64,000 nt of DNA from JAJXZP01 sp963787185 (GTDB lineage Bacteria; Spirochaetota; Spirochaetia; Treponematales; Rectinemataceae), in assembly GCA_963787185.1 (NCBI GenBank), contig CAWBCC010000021.1, forward strand, positions 1 to 64,000. Direction: 5' to 3'. The position numbers and the translations under genes are program-made. Positions 1 to 8,142 of the stretch are shown here, in pieces; position 1 is the stretch's first letter, and each line of letters opens with the position of its first letter. The notes under the pieces are model-generated. The model made no database searches. It saw only the letters and a program-made list of their open reading frames with translations, and was not told where the DNA came from.

Positions 1-565
1 TTTTTGGCTTGACCAGGCAGGAGCGATAATAGTTTCGCAGCACGAAGAGAAGTTGGGGGCTGAGTTGCACCTCTCCATCCTTCCCGCCTTTCCCCTGGCG
101 AACGTGCACGAGCATCGCGCGACTGTCGATGTCGGGAATCCGAAGCTTGACGAGTTCGCCCACACGCAGGCCCGTGCTGTAGAGTGTGGAGAGAATGGCG
201 TGGTGCTTGGGATTGTGTCGCGCCACGTCCAGAAGCCGAGCGACTTCCTCCCTGCTCAGCACGGAGGGTAACCGCCTGCGTCTTCGCTGGAAGGGAATGC
301 GGTCGACGGGCCAGTCGCAATCGCGTACTTTCTGAAAGTAGAACCTGAGAGCGCAAACCATCTGGTTGAAAAGCGACCAGGAAATCTTGTGGTCGTTGAC
401 CATGACGAACTGCCATGCCTGGATGTCCGCCGGCGTCACGTCTTTGATGGGTTTGTCGAGCTGCTCCAGGAAGCGCCCAAGTACGGAGACGTAGGTGTCG
501 ACCGTCTTGGTAGCGTAATTGCGGATCACCAGCGCCTTGCGCATGGCTTCGAGTTCTTGTTGCAT
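1..565 (-). CDS. Tyrosine recombinase, second copy, 3' end outside window
   Basis: This is a near-identical direct repeat of the recombinase gene at 3238-4113, displaced by 3548 bases. The start codon corresponds to 565 and the frame runs off the window edge at base 1. The N-terminal SAM-like core-binding domain and the catalytic arginine region are present; the HxxR, GH and Tyr motifs would lie outside. Differences from the other copy are few, for instance around 471-486. The copy begins on the minus strand just after an attC-like site (684-750), exactly as the other copy does after 4231-4295, so the two are insertions or duplications of one mobile unit. Whether the transposase follows cannot be seen. 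Confidence 0.85.
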   Translation of the reverse strand, partial: MQQELEAMRKALVIRNYATKTVDTYVSVLGRFLEQLDKPIKDVTPADIQAWQFVMVNDHKISWSLFNQMVCALRFYFQKVRDCDWPVDRIPFQRRRRRLPSVLSREEVARLLDVARHNPKHHAILSTLYSTGLRVGELVKLRIPDIDSRAMLVHVRQGKGGKDGEVQLSPQLLFVLRNYYRSCLVKPK

Positions 566-693
566 GGGATACCTCCGCCGACATGATGGCAGAGACAGCC
601 GAAGTCAACAAAGGCTACAAAAGGCACTCGCGAAATCGAAGGGCAACCGCGCTCCCATTCATCGTCCACCGCGCAGCGGTTTAGTGCAACATT
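1..693. repeat. Direct repeat, copy A (partner 3549-4240)
   Basis: Bases 1-693 repeat 3549-4240 almost perfectly, with a few substitutions and one single-base indel near 655. Identity stops immediately after the sequence GTGCAACATT, that is at the R' box of the attC-like sites, after which the two attC arms diverge. The repeat boundary therefore coincides with a recombination site rather than with a gene end. Confidence 0.9.
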
Positions 694-750
694 CGCTTAA
701 CCTGCGAGCGCGGCTTATCCGCGCGAGTCAGGTTGAAGCGGTTGTTCGAC
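684..750 (-). other. attC-like integron recombination site 1
   Basis: Read on the minus strand this 67-base stretch has an R'' box GTCGAAC (744-750) and an R' box GTTGCAC (684-690), each one base from the RYYYAAC/GTTRRRY consensus. Between them are two imperfectly paired arms. The left arm has TTCAACC where the right arm has GGTTAA, which leaves one unpaired base, as the L'' box of genuine attC sites does; this sets the orientation on the minus strand. The site starts 4 bases after the stop codon of the GIY-YIG gene, the usual position of attC in a gene cassette. A covariance-model search for attC would settle it. Confidence 0.7.
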
Positions 751-754
751 GATT

Positions 755-1606
755 TCATTCTTCTTCTAAAATTCTATATTTTAGTTCGGCTATGGCGTTC
801 CAATTATGGTGTCGAGAGTAATTACTTACTTCGTTTCTTTCTTTTAGCCCTATCAATGCTTCATTCCAATATGCAATCAAGGCTCTACGAACTCCATCTT
901 TTCTCAGAAATTCAATTGCATTATCAAAAGAACCTTCAAAGCTAATACCACAGGATCTAGGAAGAGCAGTTGCATAATGGTCGAGTTCCAAATCCCCATT
1001 ATGTTGATACACCCATTTTACGACATCCAAATAATCCAAGATCAGTTTGTCAATCAAGATCATATGAATGGGATTGCTTTTGTTCTTAGCTAATGTACTA
1101 AATGCGACTTCATGAGGGCCAATATTTAGGGTATAGTATCGTCCGCCACTAGTCGAAGGATATAATGAAAATGTCCATGCTCCCTGTATATCAAGCCAAT
1201 TCATTAGTCCGGCAAACGAAAATAGCTTAACCAGGTAGTCCCTGAACTCTTCATCATGAAACATCCTATCTATCTTGGGCTTTCGAACTATTTCCTTTTC
1301 ATTTATCGATATTAAGGCTTTTTGGGCCTCCAAAGCTGATATCCCGAACAATTCATTTTGGTTTTCAATATCGAGGTTTAGTTTTTCCCTAAACACATAG
1401 TGTAACGAATACTCTGTTTTTCTCCAATCGGTAACTTGTCTAAAATCGGCTAATGTCCATGGTCCAAGGCTTTTATATGGTTCAGTATTGTTGATTTCTT
1501 TAATTCGTTTTGATGGAGGATAATCCGAACCTCCTATTTTTATCAAGTCCGTCTTTAGCGCTTTTAAAATGTACACATAGCCAACTTTGCTACTGCTATC
1601 ATCCAT
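755..1606 (-). CDS. GIY-YIG (T5orf172/MUG113-type) nuclease-domain protein, integron cassette gene
   Basis: The 283-residue product opens with a GIY-YIG-like block at about residues 8-45 (GYVYIL, then KIGGS, then an arginine-containing segment), the pattern of the T5orf172/MUG113 subgroup of putative DNA endonucleases. The C-terminal 190 residues match nothing I recognise. The gene is clearly AT-richer than all surrounding genes, so it was probably acquired from elsewhere. It is bracketed by two attC-like sites, the downstream one almost touching its stop codon, and reads in cassette orientation. Function is unknown; defence or mobile-element nuclease roles are plausible for such cassettes but are inference. 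Confidence 0.75.
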   Translation of the reverse strand: MDDSSSKVGYVYILKALKTDLIKIGGSDYPPSKRIKEINNTEPYKSLGPWTLADFRQVTDWRKTEYSLHYVFREKLNLDIENQNELFGISALEAQKALISINEKEIVRKPKIDRMFHDEEFRDYLVKLFSFAGLMNWLDIQGAWTFSLYPSTSGGRYYTLNIGPHEVAFSTLAKNKSNPIHMILIDKLILDYLDVVKWVYQHNGDLELDHYATALPRSCGISFEGSFDNAIEFLRKDGVRRALIAYWNEALIGLKERNEVSNYSRHHNWNAIAELKYRILEEE

Positions 1607-1635
1607 TATACATTCCTTGCGCGCCGAAGGCGTCC

Positions 1636-1744
1636 GTCGAACATCAGCGTTCTATCCTGCGGAATCGCGTGACCACAGTCGTGCCTGGTAGAACTCCCGG
1701 TTCCCAGACCAAAGTCCGATTCTGCAGGATAGAACATGTTGCAC
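1636..1744 (-). other. attC-like hairpin 2 (large)
   Basis: Boxes GTCGAAC (1636-1642) and GTTGCAC (1738-1744) flank a 19-base inverted repeat with one mismatch (1649-1667 with 1717-1735) and a loop of about 49 bases. Read on the minus strand it would be R'' GTGCAAC and R' GTTCGAC, the same box sequences as at site 684-750. It separates the IS91/recombinase unit from the GIY-YIG gene, whose ATG lies 30 bases further on. The arms lack the extra unpaired base that orients the other two sites, so the orientation is uncertain; it could also be the terminus of the transposon. Confidence 0.45.
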
Positions 1745-2007
1745 TGAACCGACTGGCCGGAGGGTCGCCCATGGGGCTTTTATCAACTCGTCATGGCAAC
1801 GGGAGAATAATAGCGCCGCCTATGGGTCTTCGCAAGTCGGAAAAATGGCGAGATCGAAGGGGATGATTTGGTTTTGCGATGAAAGATGGCGGTACGATAT
1901 CCCGTTTTTCACGGGTACCACAGCCATTGGGCAAAGAAGCGCCAGGACAGGCAGGTGTCTGTCCATGACAACGAGATAGTGACGTGAAACCAGAATAGAG
2001 AGCCGGG

Positions 2008-2037
2008 TCTTCAGCCGGTTTGCGCATCGGCTGAAGA
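2008..2037 (-). terminator. Hairpin downstream of transposase
   Basis: A perfect 10-base stem (2008-2017 with 2028-2037, loop of 10) lies 8 bases past the transposase stop. There is no long T-run, so it may be a weak terminator, or the subterminal hairpin that IS91-type rolling-circle elements carry near their ends. Confidence 0.45.
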
Positions 2038-2044
2038 TCCCCGA

Positions 2045-3241
2045 TCATGCCATTACGACTTCATTGGGGGCGGGGCCATGGATCTCCTGCAGAAACGCGA
2101 GCCGATCTTTGAGGCAGTTTGGAGCGATCGGTGATCCGATGGATCGCTCGACTTTCATGTGCGAGCCGCATGTGGGGCAGATTGCCCAGACACAGGCGTC
2201 GGCGCTCATTTCCGGCAGTTCCTCGGAAAGTATGTGCCGAGCAGTTTCCTGGTGGCCATGATCGACACTGGCCTGGATAAGCGCGCGCACATGAGCCAGG
2301 GATCGCGTCCGATCCCGATTACCCATGTAGCCGAAGTAGCGGATCTTCCGAAGCCCTTTCGGCAGGATGTGCAGCAGAAACTTCTGGATAAACGCCTCAT
2401 GGGACAGTGTCATCCGCATACGGGCATGGCCTGCGGCTCGATCGATCCACGAGAAACTGACCTGATGAGCGTCCGCGAAAACGATGCGCCGTTCGCTGAT
2501 TCCGACGCGATGGGTATAGCGGCCCAGGTATTTGACTACCTGCTCGGGGCCGCCGAAGGGAGGTTTGGCATAAACTACGAAGGCTTTTTCGGCTGCCTTG
2601 CGAAGCGAAGCATGTAACGCTGATTTGTCACCCTGGAGTTCACCTTCGCCGATGGATGTTTCCAGGTGACTAAGGAGCTTGCCGCGAAACACGGCGGACA
2701 ATCGCCGCACGGATACGAGGTAGGTGGGATTCCCCGCCATCCACCTCGTGCCGTCCGGCGAGACTCCGCCGCCGGGAATGATGCAATGCAGGTGCGGGTG
2801 GAAGGCGAGCTTCTGATTCCAGGTGTGCAGGATGGCCATGCCGCCCACGCGAGCGCCAAGATTCTCTGCCTTCGCACAAACAGCCAGCAAAGTTTCACGG
2901 ACGCAGATGAAGAGTGCGTCGTAGAAGAGGTGGCGATTGGCCTGAGCCAGAGGCACGAGTTCGTGAGGAACCGTGAAGACCACGTGGAAGTACGGACAGG
3001 GGAGGAGTTCGCTCAGGCGAGCTTGTACCCACCGCGCCCGAGCCGCGCCCTGGCAGAGCGGACAGTGCCGATCGCGGCAGGAATTGTAGTGCACTTCGCG
3101 GTGCCCGCACTCGCAAGATAGGACGTTGCCGCCCATACGTTCGGTCTGGCAGTCGGCGATATGTCGTAAGACACTTCGTTCGCGACCGTTGAGCTCGGGG
3201 AGTTCCAGCCCTCGTAGCGCAATCTCGCCCAGCTTGCTCAT
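2045..3241 (-). CDS. IS91-family HUH/Y2 transposase
   Basis: This 398-residue rolling-circle transposase starts with a zinc-binding domain (Cys/His cluster at about residues 43-63, including SCRDRHCPLC). The metal-binding HUH motif is H150-L-H152 and the paired catalytic tyrosines are Y238 and Y242 in YLGRY. All key residues of the family are visible, so the protein looks intact. The ATG at 3241 overlaps the recombinase stop by four bases, so it is probably translationally coupled. A longer open frame upstream of this ATG lies inside the recombinase gene and is not needed. Family members nick and join single strands near specific tetranucleotides. Confidence 0.93.
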   Translation of the reverse strand: MSKLGEIALRGLELPELNGRERSVLRHIADCQTERMGGNVLSCECGHREVHYNSCRDRHCPLCQGAARARWVQARLSELLPCPYFHVVFTVPHELVPLAQANRHLFYDALFICVRETLLAVCAKAENLGARVGGMAILHTWNQKLAFHPHLHCIIPGGGVSPDGTRWMAGNPTYLVSVRRLSAVFRGKLLSHLETSIGEGELQGDKSALHASLRKAAEKAFVVYAKPPFGGPEQVVKYLGRYTHRVGISERRIVFADAHQVSFSWIDRAAGHARMRMTLSHEAFIQKFLLHILPKGLRKIRYFGYMGNRDRTRSLAHVRALIQASVDHGHQETARHILSEELPEMSADACVWAICPTCGSHMKVERSIGSPIAPNCLKDRLAFLQEIHGPAPNEVVMA

Positions 3242-4113
3242 CGTCCCCTCCCCGAAGACGGCGCGCCGACGGTCGGAAGATGGTCGAGGGGGTTGCGTAC
3301 GGTCCGAAGGTGATGCGCCGCCACGTGGAGATAGACTTCGGTCGTCTGAATATTGCTGTGGCCAAGCATGGATTGGATGGTGCGCAGGTCGGTGCTGTCC
3401 TCCAGGAGATGGGTTGCGAAGCAATGCCGTAGTGTATGAGGTGAAACATGCTTTTCTATGCCCGCCTTGCGGGCGAGAGCGGGAACCACTCGCTGGATGC
3501 CGCTCGGGTCCATCGGACTGTCGGGCCGAGCTCCCGGGAACAGCCAGGTTTTTGGCTTGACCAGGCAGGAGCGATAATAGTTTCGCAGCACGAAGAGAAG
3601 TTGGGGGCTGAGTTGCACCTCTCTATCCTTCCCGCCTTTCCCCTGGCGAACGTGCACGAGCATCGCGCGACTGTCGATGTCGGGAATCCGAAGCTTGACG
3701 AGTTCGCCCACACGCAGGCCCGTGCTGTAGAGTGTGGAGAGAATGGCGTGGTGCTTGGGATTGTGTCGCGCCACGTCCAGAAGCCGAGCGACTTCCTCCC
3801 TGCTCAGCACGGAGGGTAACCGCCTGCGTCTTCGCTGGAAGGGAATGCGGTCGACGGGCCAGTCGCAATCGCGTACTTTCTGAAAGTAGAACCTGAGAGC
3901 GCAAACCATCTGGTTGAAAAGCGACCAGGAAATCTTGTGGTCGTTGACCATGACGAACTGCCATGCCTGGATGTCCGCCGGCGTCACGTCTTTGATGGGT
4001 TTGTCGAGCTGCTCCAGAAAGCGCTTGAGTACGGAGACGTAGGTGTCGACCGTCTTGGTAGCGTAATTGCGGATCACCAGCGCCTTGCGCATGGCTTCGA
4101 GTTCTTGTTGCAT
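3238..4113 (-). CDS. Tyrosine recombinase associated with IS91-family element
   Basis: The 291-residue protein has an N-terminal core-binding domain (about 5-85) and a catalytic domain carrying R134 (TGLRVGE), H226/R229 (HTLRH), H252 (GHSN) and the nucleophile Y261 (TTEVYLH), the full tyrosine-recombinase set. Several IS91-type elements carry such an upstream recombinase; its role there is not well established. The stop overlaps the transposase start by four bases. It differs from the IntI at 4889-6073 in lacking the integron-specific insertion. Start ATG at 4113 is preceded by a purine-rich GGAGG sequence. Confidence 0.92.
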   Translation of the reverse strand: MQQELEAMRKALVIRNYATKTVDTYVSVLKRFLEQLDKPIKDVTPADIQAWQFVMVNDHKISWSLFNQMVCALRFYFQKVRDCDWPVDRIPFQRRRRRLPSVLSREEVARLLDVARHNPKHHAILSTLYSTGLRVGELVKLRIPDIDSRAMLVHVRQGKGGKDREVQLSPQLLFVLRNYYRSCLVKPKTWLFPGARPDSPMDPSGIQRVVPALARKAGIEKHVSPHTLRHCFATHLLEDSTDLRTIQSMLGHSNIQTTEVYLHVAAHHLRTVRNPLDHLPTVGAPSSGRGR

Positions 4114-4240
4114 GGGATACCTCCGCCGACATGATGGCAGAGGCAGCCGAAGTCAACAAAGGCTACAAAAGGCACTCGCGAAATCGAAGGGCAACCGCGC
4201 TCCCCTCATCGTCCACCGCGCAGCGGTTTAGTGCAACATT
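3549..4240. repeat. Direct repeat, copy B (partner 1-693)
   Basis: This is the second copy of the repeat described for 1-693. It covers most of the recombinase gene and its upstream 120 bases and ends at the attC R' box at 4231-4237. Confidence 0.9.
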
Positions 4241-4295
4241 TGCTTAAGCCGTGAGGCGGCTTGTCCGCCGAATCGGCTTGAAGCAGTTGTTAGAA
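4231..4295 (-). other. attC-like integron recombination site 3
   Basis: On the minus strand the R'' box is TTCTAAC (4289-4295) and the R' box GTTGCAC (4231-4237). The inner arms pair well: GCTTCAAGCCG against CGGCTTAAGC leaves the single unpaired base typical of the L'' box, and the central arms form a further GC stem. Length is 65 bases, within the usual attC range. Orientation agrees with site 684-750 and with leftward reading from the integrase. Confidence 0.75.
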
Positions 4296-4888
4296 TTCTT
4301 CATCTTCCTAATTATTCTCTTCATCATATCGGTTTTCACTATTCCTCTTCATAATCCAACATTTAATTTCTTCATTACTCCTCAATATCCTTACTCTTCT
4401 CATTCTCTTCCATCCTCTTCCGCTATTTCCTCTTCATGATTTTCCAAGAGAAAACAATCGCCGCGTTATGATCATTCTTCATCATACTCTCTATCTTCTT
4501 GGGCAAGTTCGTCAGTTCCCACCGACGACAAAGTTAATTCTTTAACGCGAATGCCAAACTATAACGGAGAATTTGCCCATATTCCTTTTCTATTTTATTT
4601 CAAACTTCTTCGCTATTCATTCTTGGGCAAGTTCGTAAGTTCTTACTTGTCAATCTATTTCCTCTTCGTGCAGGTTTCTTAGTTCCTTTGACGTTCGCGC
4701 GAAGCGTCGTTCTAACATTAATTCGAACGTTCATTGGAAGTCCTAATAATTCGGATTTCCTTGATACGGGTAAGCCCCTCAACTGCTTCTTGCACTGCCG
4801 TCTTATTCCTTCCGTCGACTTATCTTGAACGTGTACTCCAATTTGCGAGAAGGCATCTTATACTGACCCCCGAAAAAACTCCTTTGTT
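4296..4888. other. AT-rich non-coding stretch between integrase and first attC
   Basis: About 590 bases with no convincing gene. The sequence is strikingly AT-rich and polypyrimidine-rich on the plus strand (TCTTC runs at 4300-4440), unlike its flanks. The phrase GGGCAAGTTCGT recurs at about 4500 and 4624. On the minus strand GTTAGAA at 4710-4716 is a possible attI-type core site, and a short palindrome lies at about 4690-4708. It may be a decayed cassette or the attI region; I see nothing decisive. Confidence 0.5.
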
Positions 4889-6073
4889 TCAAAATAGGTC
4901 TAACGGGCTCCGCACCCCCGAGGGGCCGCGGTTGAGCACATGCGTGTAAACCATGGTGGTCTTTACGTCGCTGTGGCCGAGAAGTTCCTGGACTGTCCTG
5001 ATGTCGTAGCCACTTTCGATGAGATGGGTGGCGAAAGAGTGACGAAAGGTGTGACAGCTCGCGCGTTTGGCGATGCCGGCCTTGAGAACGGCGGTATGGA
5101 CGGCCCTTTGCATGAAAGACTCGTCCATGTGGTGGCGGCCCTGTCGGCCTGTCTCTGGGTTTCTCCAGCGTCGTTCCTGAGGAAAGACGAACTGCCATGG
5201 CCACTGGGTCGATCCACTGGGGTATTTGCGGTCGACCGCGTTGGGCATCGGCATGGCGCCCCAGCCTTCCGAAAGGTCGGCCTCATGGATGGCCTTGACC
5301 CGGGCGAGATGATCCCTGAGCGAAACCTTCAGAGTTTCGGGAAGCATCGTGGCACGGTCCTTCGCTCCCTTGCCGTTGCGCACCAGGATCTCGTTCCGCC
5401 CGAAGTCGATATCCTGGACTCTGAGCGTCAGACATTCCATCAGACGCATGCCCGTTCCGTACATCAGCTTGGCGGCCAAACATTTGTCGCCCTCGAGTTC
5501 GGCCAGGACAGCCCTCACTTCGTCCCGGCTCATGACTACGGGCAAGCGTATCGGTTTCTTGGCGCGGATAACCTGACCCAACTCTCCGACCGGGACTCCG
5601 ATAACCTGCCTATAAAGGAACAGAAGAGCGGCGAGCGCCTGGTTCTGGGTCGAGGAGCTGACGTTCCCGTCGACGGCGAGGCGGGTGAGGAATGAGGTTA
5701 TCTCCTTTTCGGTGAGGGAGGCGAGGGCGCGGCCCTCGTGCTCTTCGAGGAAACGGTGAACCCATTTGAGGTATACTTGAATCGTACGGGGACTGTAGTG
5801 GCGAGATTCCAGTGCGCGTTCGAAGCGCTGCATGGCTTCGTCGAAAAGGTCGGAGTGAACGTCGCGCGAATCGGAGAGGCCGAATAAGCCCGTAGCGTAG
5901 AGGGCCAGAAGCAGCCTGTCCCCCTGCTCCCTCTTATCCGGGAGGAGCCATGCTTTGTCTTCGGCGGACCAGCGGCGGCCGGGGACTTTGCGCAACGCGT
6001 CGACGACCCTTTGGTCGAAGGGAAAGCGTATGGCGAGGTATCCTTCGGAATGGCGAGCGATCGAGACTACCAT
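4889..6073 (-). CDS. intI: Integron integrase (IntI type) with N-terminal extension
   Basis: Tyrosine recombinase of 394 residues. Catalytic residues are R210 (GTGMR), H341/R344 (HTFRH), H367 (LGH) and Y376 (MVYTH). Residues about 262-318 hold the extra segment specific to integron integrases (LSEGWGA, RKYP, then RHHMDES), and the C-terminus has the IntI signature HVLNRGPSGVRSPLD. An extra N-terminal domain of about 65 residues (RFPFD, then PGRRWSAEDKAW) is absent from class 1-3 integrases and resembles a short module found ahead of some recombinases and helicases. Cassette-like attC sites lie downstream of its 3' end and read the same way, the inverted organisation known from Treponema. Confidence 0.92.
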   Translation of the reverse strand: MVVSIARHSEGYLAIRFPFDQRVVDALRKVPGRRWSAEDKAWLLPDKREQGDRLLLALYATGLFGLSDSRDVHSDLFDEAMQRFERALESRHYSPRTIQVYLKWVHRFLEEHEGRALASLTEKEITSFLTRLAVDGNVSSSTQNQALAALLFLYRQVIGVPVGELGQVIRAKKPIRLPVVMSRDEVRAVLAELEGDKCLAAKLMYGTGMRLMECLTLRVQDIDFGRNEILVRNGKGAKDRATMLPETLKVSLRDHLARVKAIHEADLSEGWGAMPMPNAVDRKYPSGSTQWPWQFVFPQERRWRNPETGRQGRHHMDESFMQRAVHTAVLKAGIAKRASCHTFRHSFATHLIESGYDIRTVQELLGHSDVKTTMVYTHVLNRGPSGVRSPLDLF

Positions 6074-6679
6074 GGCGGCGAGCCCCTCGATGTTTTGCTA
6101 TAGATAAATGGCGTCAATCGAGAGAGTATTGCCCCCTGCGCGGGCTGTCAATCGCGGTTTTCTTCACGGGACGTCTGGGATTGAATCGGGAAAACTTTCA
6201 AATCCAGGCTGAAAGCATTTTGTTTTCAGCCTGAAAACATCTCTAAATCAATCGACAAAGATCTCTACGGCAATCGTGATTACTTTCTGCGACAACCGTG
6301 AATACTTTCTGCCGCAACCAAGCATAGTCTCTATGGAAATAGTCAAAAATCTCTAGCGATGCGACATCCGGAAAGTAAGGCTCACTATCCCTTTTGCCCT
6401 CCGAAGGGACATGCATAGAAAGTCTGACCTACCTCGGAGAGGGGACCCTCGAGCGATCACCGGTGGTTATGTGGTACCCGAGAATCCTTCGCTGGCCGAT
6501 TTTACTGTGGTGTGGCCGCTCGTACTGGCTTGGAAAATCACCCCTGCCAACTCGGGCGGTCATCTTTACCAAGTTGGGCAGCCGTCGTAACCAAGTTGGG
6601 CAGTCGTCGTGACCAACTTGCTCAGCCCTCGCGACCAAGTTGGATAAGAGCCTCCGTCAAGTCTCGCTGAGCCGAGAGA
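6074..6679. other. Intergenic region upstream of integrase
   Basis: About 600 bases with no convincing gene. It contains a near-duplicate phrase ending ACTTTCTGC at about 6283 and 6312, and the 22-base tandem repeats listed separately. Short repeated motifs like these occur at the ends of some transposons, but no transposase is adjacent. Confidence 0.4.
6547..6644. repeat. 22-base tandem repeat, 4.5 units
   Basis: Units begin at 6547, 6569, 6591, 6613 and 6635, each starting CCAA(G/C)TTGG or a close variant. Units two and three are nearly identical; the others are diverged. There are no spacers, so it is not a CRISPR array. It may be a protein-binding array or a transposon end. Confidence 0.75.
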
Positions 6680-7909
6680 TCAGTCGGTCGGGGCTCCCGC
6701 TGTGCCCGAGCTCTCTGCGGGCGCCGGAGGGACGAGGGTCGCTCCGGCCGCGGGCTGGGCGCTCGGGGCGGAGGGTTTCGGCGATGCGGAGGCTGAGGTC
6801 GAGGTCGAAATCGATGGGACGGCGGCCGCAAGGGGCGTCGCCGTCGAATGCGGGGCCGGGCCGGCGGGCGCCGCGGAAAGCGGGGCGCCGCTCGCGGTCG
6901 CCGCGGCAGTCGCGGAGCCGTCGAGGGCGTCGAAGACATGGTCTCCCCAGCGCCAGCGGCAATAGTCGTCCAGCGTGGCGAAGGTATAGCCGCGCCGTTT
7001 GAGCTCCTCGATGAGGGGCTTCAAGATATCGCGCGAAGTGGGGTGAGTGTCGTGCATCAGGATGATGCCGCTTGCCGTGCCGTCGGCCCTGCGAAGGATG
7101 CGCGCCAGCTCGCGCACCATTTTGGCGTCGTACCTGGCGCCGCCGGGATGATACCTCGCGTTGGTCGACTCGAACCACTCGCCCCGGGCCCAATCGGCGC
7201 TGTCGCCCGTGTCCCAGCCGGTGGTCCACATCATGACGATGCCTCGATCGCGGATGGCCGCCGTGACCGTTCTGCGTTCGGCGGCGCTGCCCCAGTGACC
7301 GAGCCAGGGGGAGCCGAAGGGCGGCCGGATGAGGTGGATGGGCGGCATCAGGTCGCCCAGCACCTCCTTGAGCTGGCGCTGCAGCGTGGAGAGCTGGAAG
7401 TTTATCTGCGAGGGGCTCAGGCTCCCCAGGTCCCGGTGGGAGTAGGTGTGATTGCCGATGACGTCGCCGTAGGCCACCATGCGCTTGAGGACATCGGAGA
7501 AACGGAACATGAGATTCCGGCCCGTGTCGGCGTGGAAGGGATCGTCCTTATCGAAGGAGTTCATGAAAAAGGTCGCGCGCACGCCCTCTTCGTGGAGAAT
7601 ATCCACGATCTGGCCGGTGAATTCCCATGGGCCGTCGTCGAAGGTCAGGTAGACGGTTTTCGGCGGCAGCGGATCGCCCGGATAGTATCCCCGCGGCCAG
7701 AAGGTCGAATCGCGCAGGGGAGCCTGATCGGGATTGACCGATTCGGGTGCGGATGGTCCGTAGACATTCCGGGCGGCCTTCGTGTCGTATGGTCCCGGGA
7801 GAACTTCGATATTGGCCGCTTTGATCCCGGCCGCTCCTCCCCAAAGAAGCAGAATCGCGAGGATCGTCCGTGTGCCGCGATGAAAGCTGTCGATACTCAT
7901 CGCTTCCAC
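6680..7909 (-). CDS. Polysaccharide deacetylase (NodB/CE4) with Ala/Pro/Ser tail
   Basis: Exported 409-residue protein: a hydrophobic signal segment (about 14-30) precedes a NodB domain. CE4 motifs are TFDDGP at 89-94, HTYSH at 154-158 (metal ligands) and RPPFG at 195-199, plus LMHD later. The enzyme should remove acetyl groups from cell-wall or other N-acetylated sugars. The last 85 residues are low-complexity Ala/Pro/Ser/Thr, perhaps a wall- or envelope-spanning linker. The first codon of the frame is GTG (7909); an ATG at 7900 is an equally good start and would still leave the signal sequence. It stands alone on the minus strand. Confidence 0.85.
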   Translation of the reverse strand: MEAMSIDSFHRGTRTILAILLLWGGAAGIKAANIEVLPGPYDTKAARNVYGPSAPESVNPDQAPLRDSTFWPRGYYPGDPLPPKTVYLTFDDGPWEFTGQIVDILHEEGVRATFFMNSFDKDDPFHADTGRNLMFRFSDVLKRMVAYGDVIGNHTYSHRDLGSLSPSQINFQLSTLQRQLKEVLGDLMPPIHLIRPPFGSPWLGHWGSAAERRTVTAAIRDRGIVMMWTTGWDTGDSADWARGEWFESTNARYHPGGARYDAKMVRELARILRRADGTASGIILMHDTHPTSRDILKPLIEELKRRGYTFATLDDYCRWRWGDHVFDALDGSATAAATASGAPLSAAPAGPAPHSTATPLAAAVPSISTSTSASASPKPSAPSAQPAAGATLVPPAPAESSGTAGAPTD

Positions 7910-7990
7910 TATAGCCGGCTCCCCGAGACTTCTCCTAGCGATCGGACGCGGCGAAGCCCCTATGGAAGATTAGTTCGGCATTAATTTTTT

Positions 7991-8039
7991 CCAATTTCAA
8001 CGTTTGCGAAGCAAACGACTGACCGGGTTTTGAAATTGG
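7991..8039. repeat. Nested inverted repeat (stem within stem)
   Basis: An outer 10-base perfect stem, CCAATTTCAA (7991-8000) with 8030-8039, encloses an inner 7-base hairpin CGTTTGC/GCAAACG (8001-8017). It lies between divergent genes and has no T-run, so it is more like a repeat element or protein-binding site than a terminator. Confidence 0.6.
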
Positions 8040-8142
8040 CTCAATGGTGCAGACGCCATCGAGATCTGTACGGAGATCGCGCATCGCGTTTTCGGCGAAG
8101 GGCGAGACGCGGAAGGCCTTGCGGCGCTATATTTGCGCCATC

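Larger units (their letters stand above)
1745..4230 (-). mobile_element. IS91-family unit with accessory tyrosine recombinase
   Basis: The unit contains a tyrosine recombinase gene followed, with a 4-base overlap, by an IS91-type HUH transposase gene. It runs between the R' box of attC site 4231-4295 and the attC-like hairpin 1636-1744. A second copy of its upstream end occupies 1-683, again directly abutting an attC R' box. The exact ends are inferred from these box positions, since IS91 elements make no target duplications. It could be a transposon that targets attC R' boxes or a gene cassette that carries its own recombinases. Confidence 0.65.

Noticed and set aside
4251..4782. Short open frames of about 60 codons on both strands in the AT-rich region
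   Set aside because: Low-complexity composition, no ribosome site and no resemblance to known proteins.
6547..6644. Possible CRISPR array
   Set aside because: Repeat units abut directly with no spacers and no cas genes are near.
8044..8142. N-terminal extension of the DUF6675-like protein
   Set aside because: The signal peptide begins at the ATG at 8143; upstream residues are basic and unstructured with no ribosome site.
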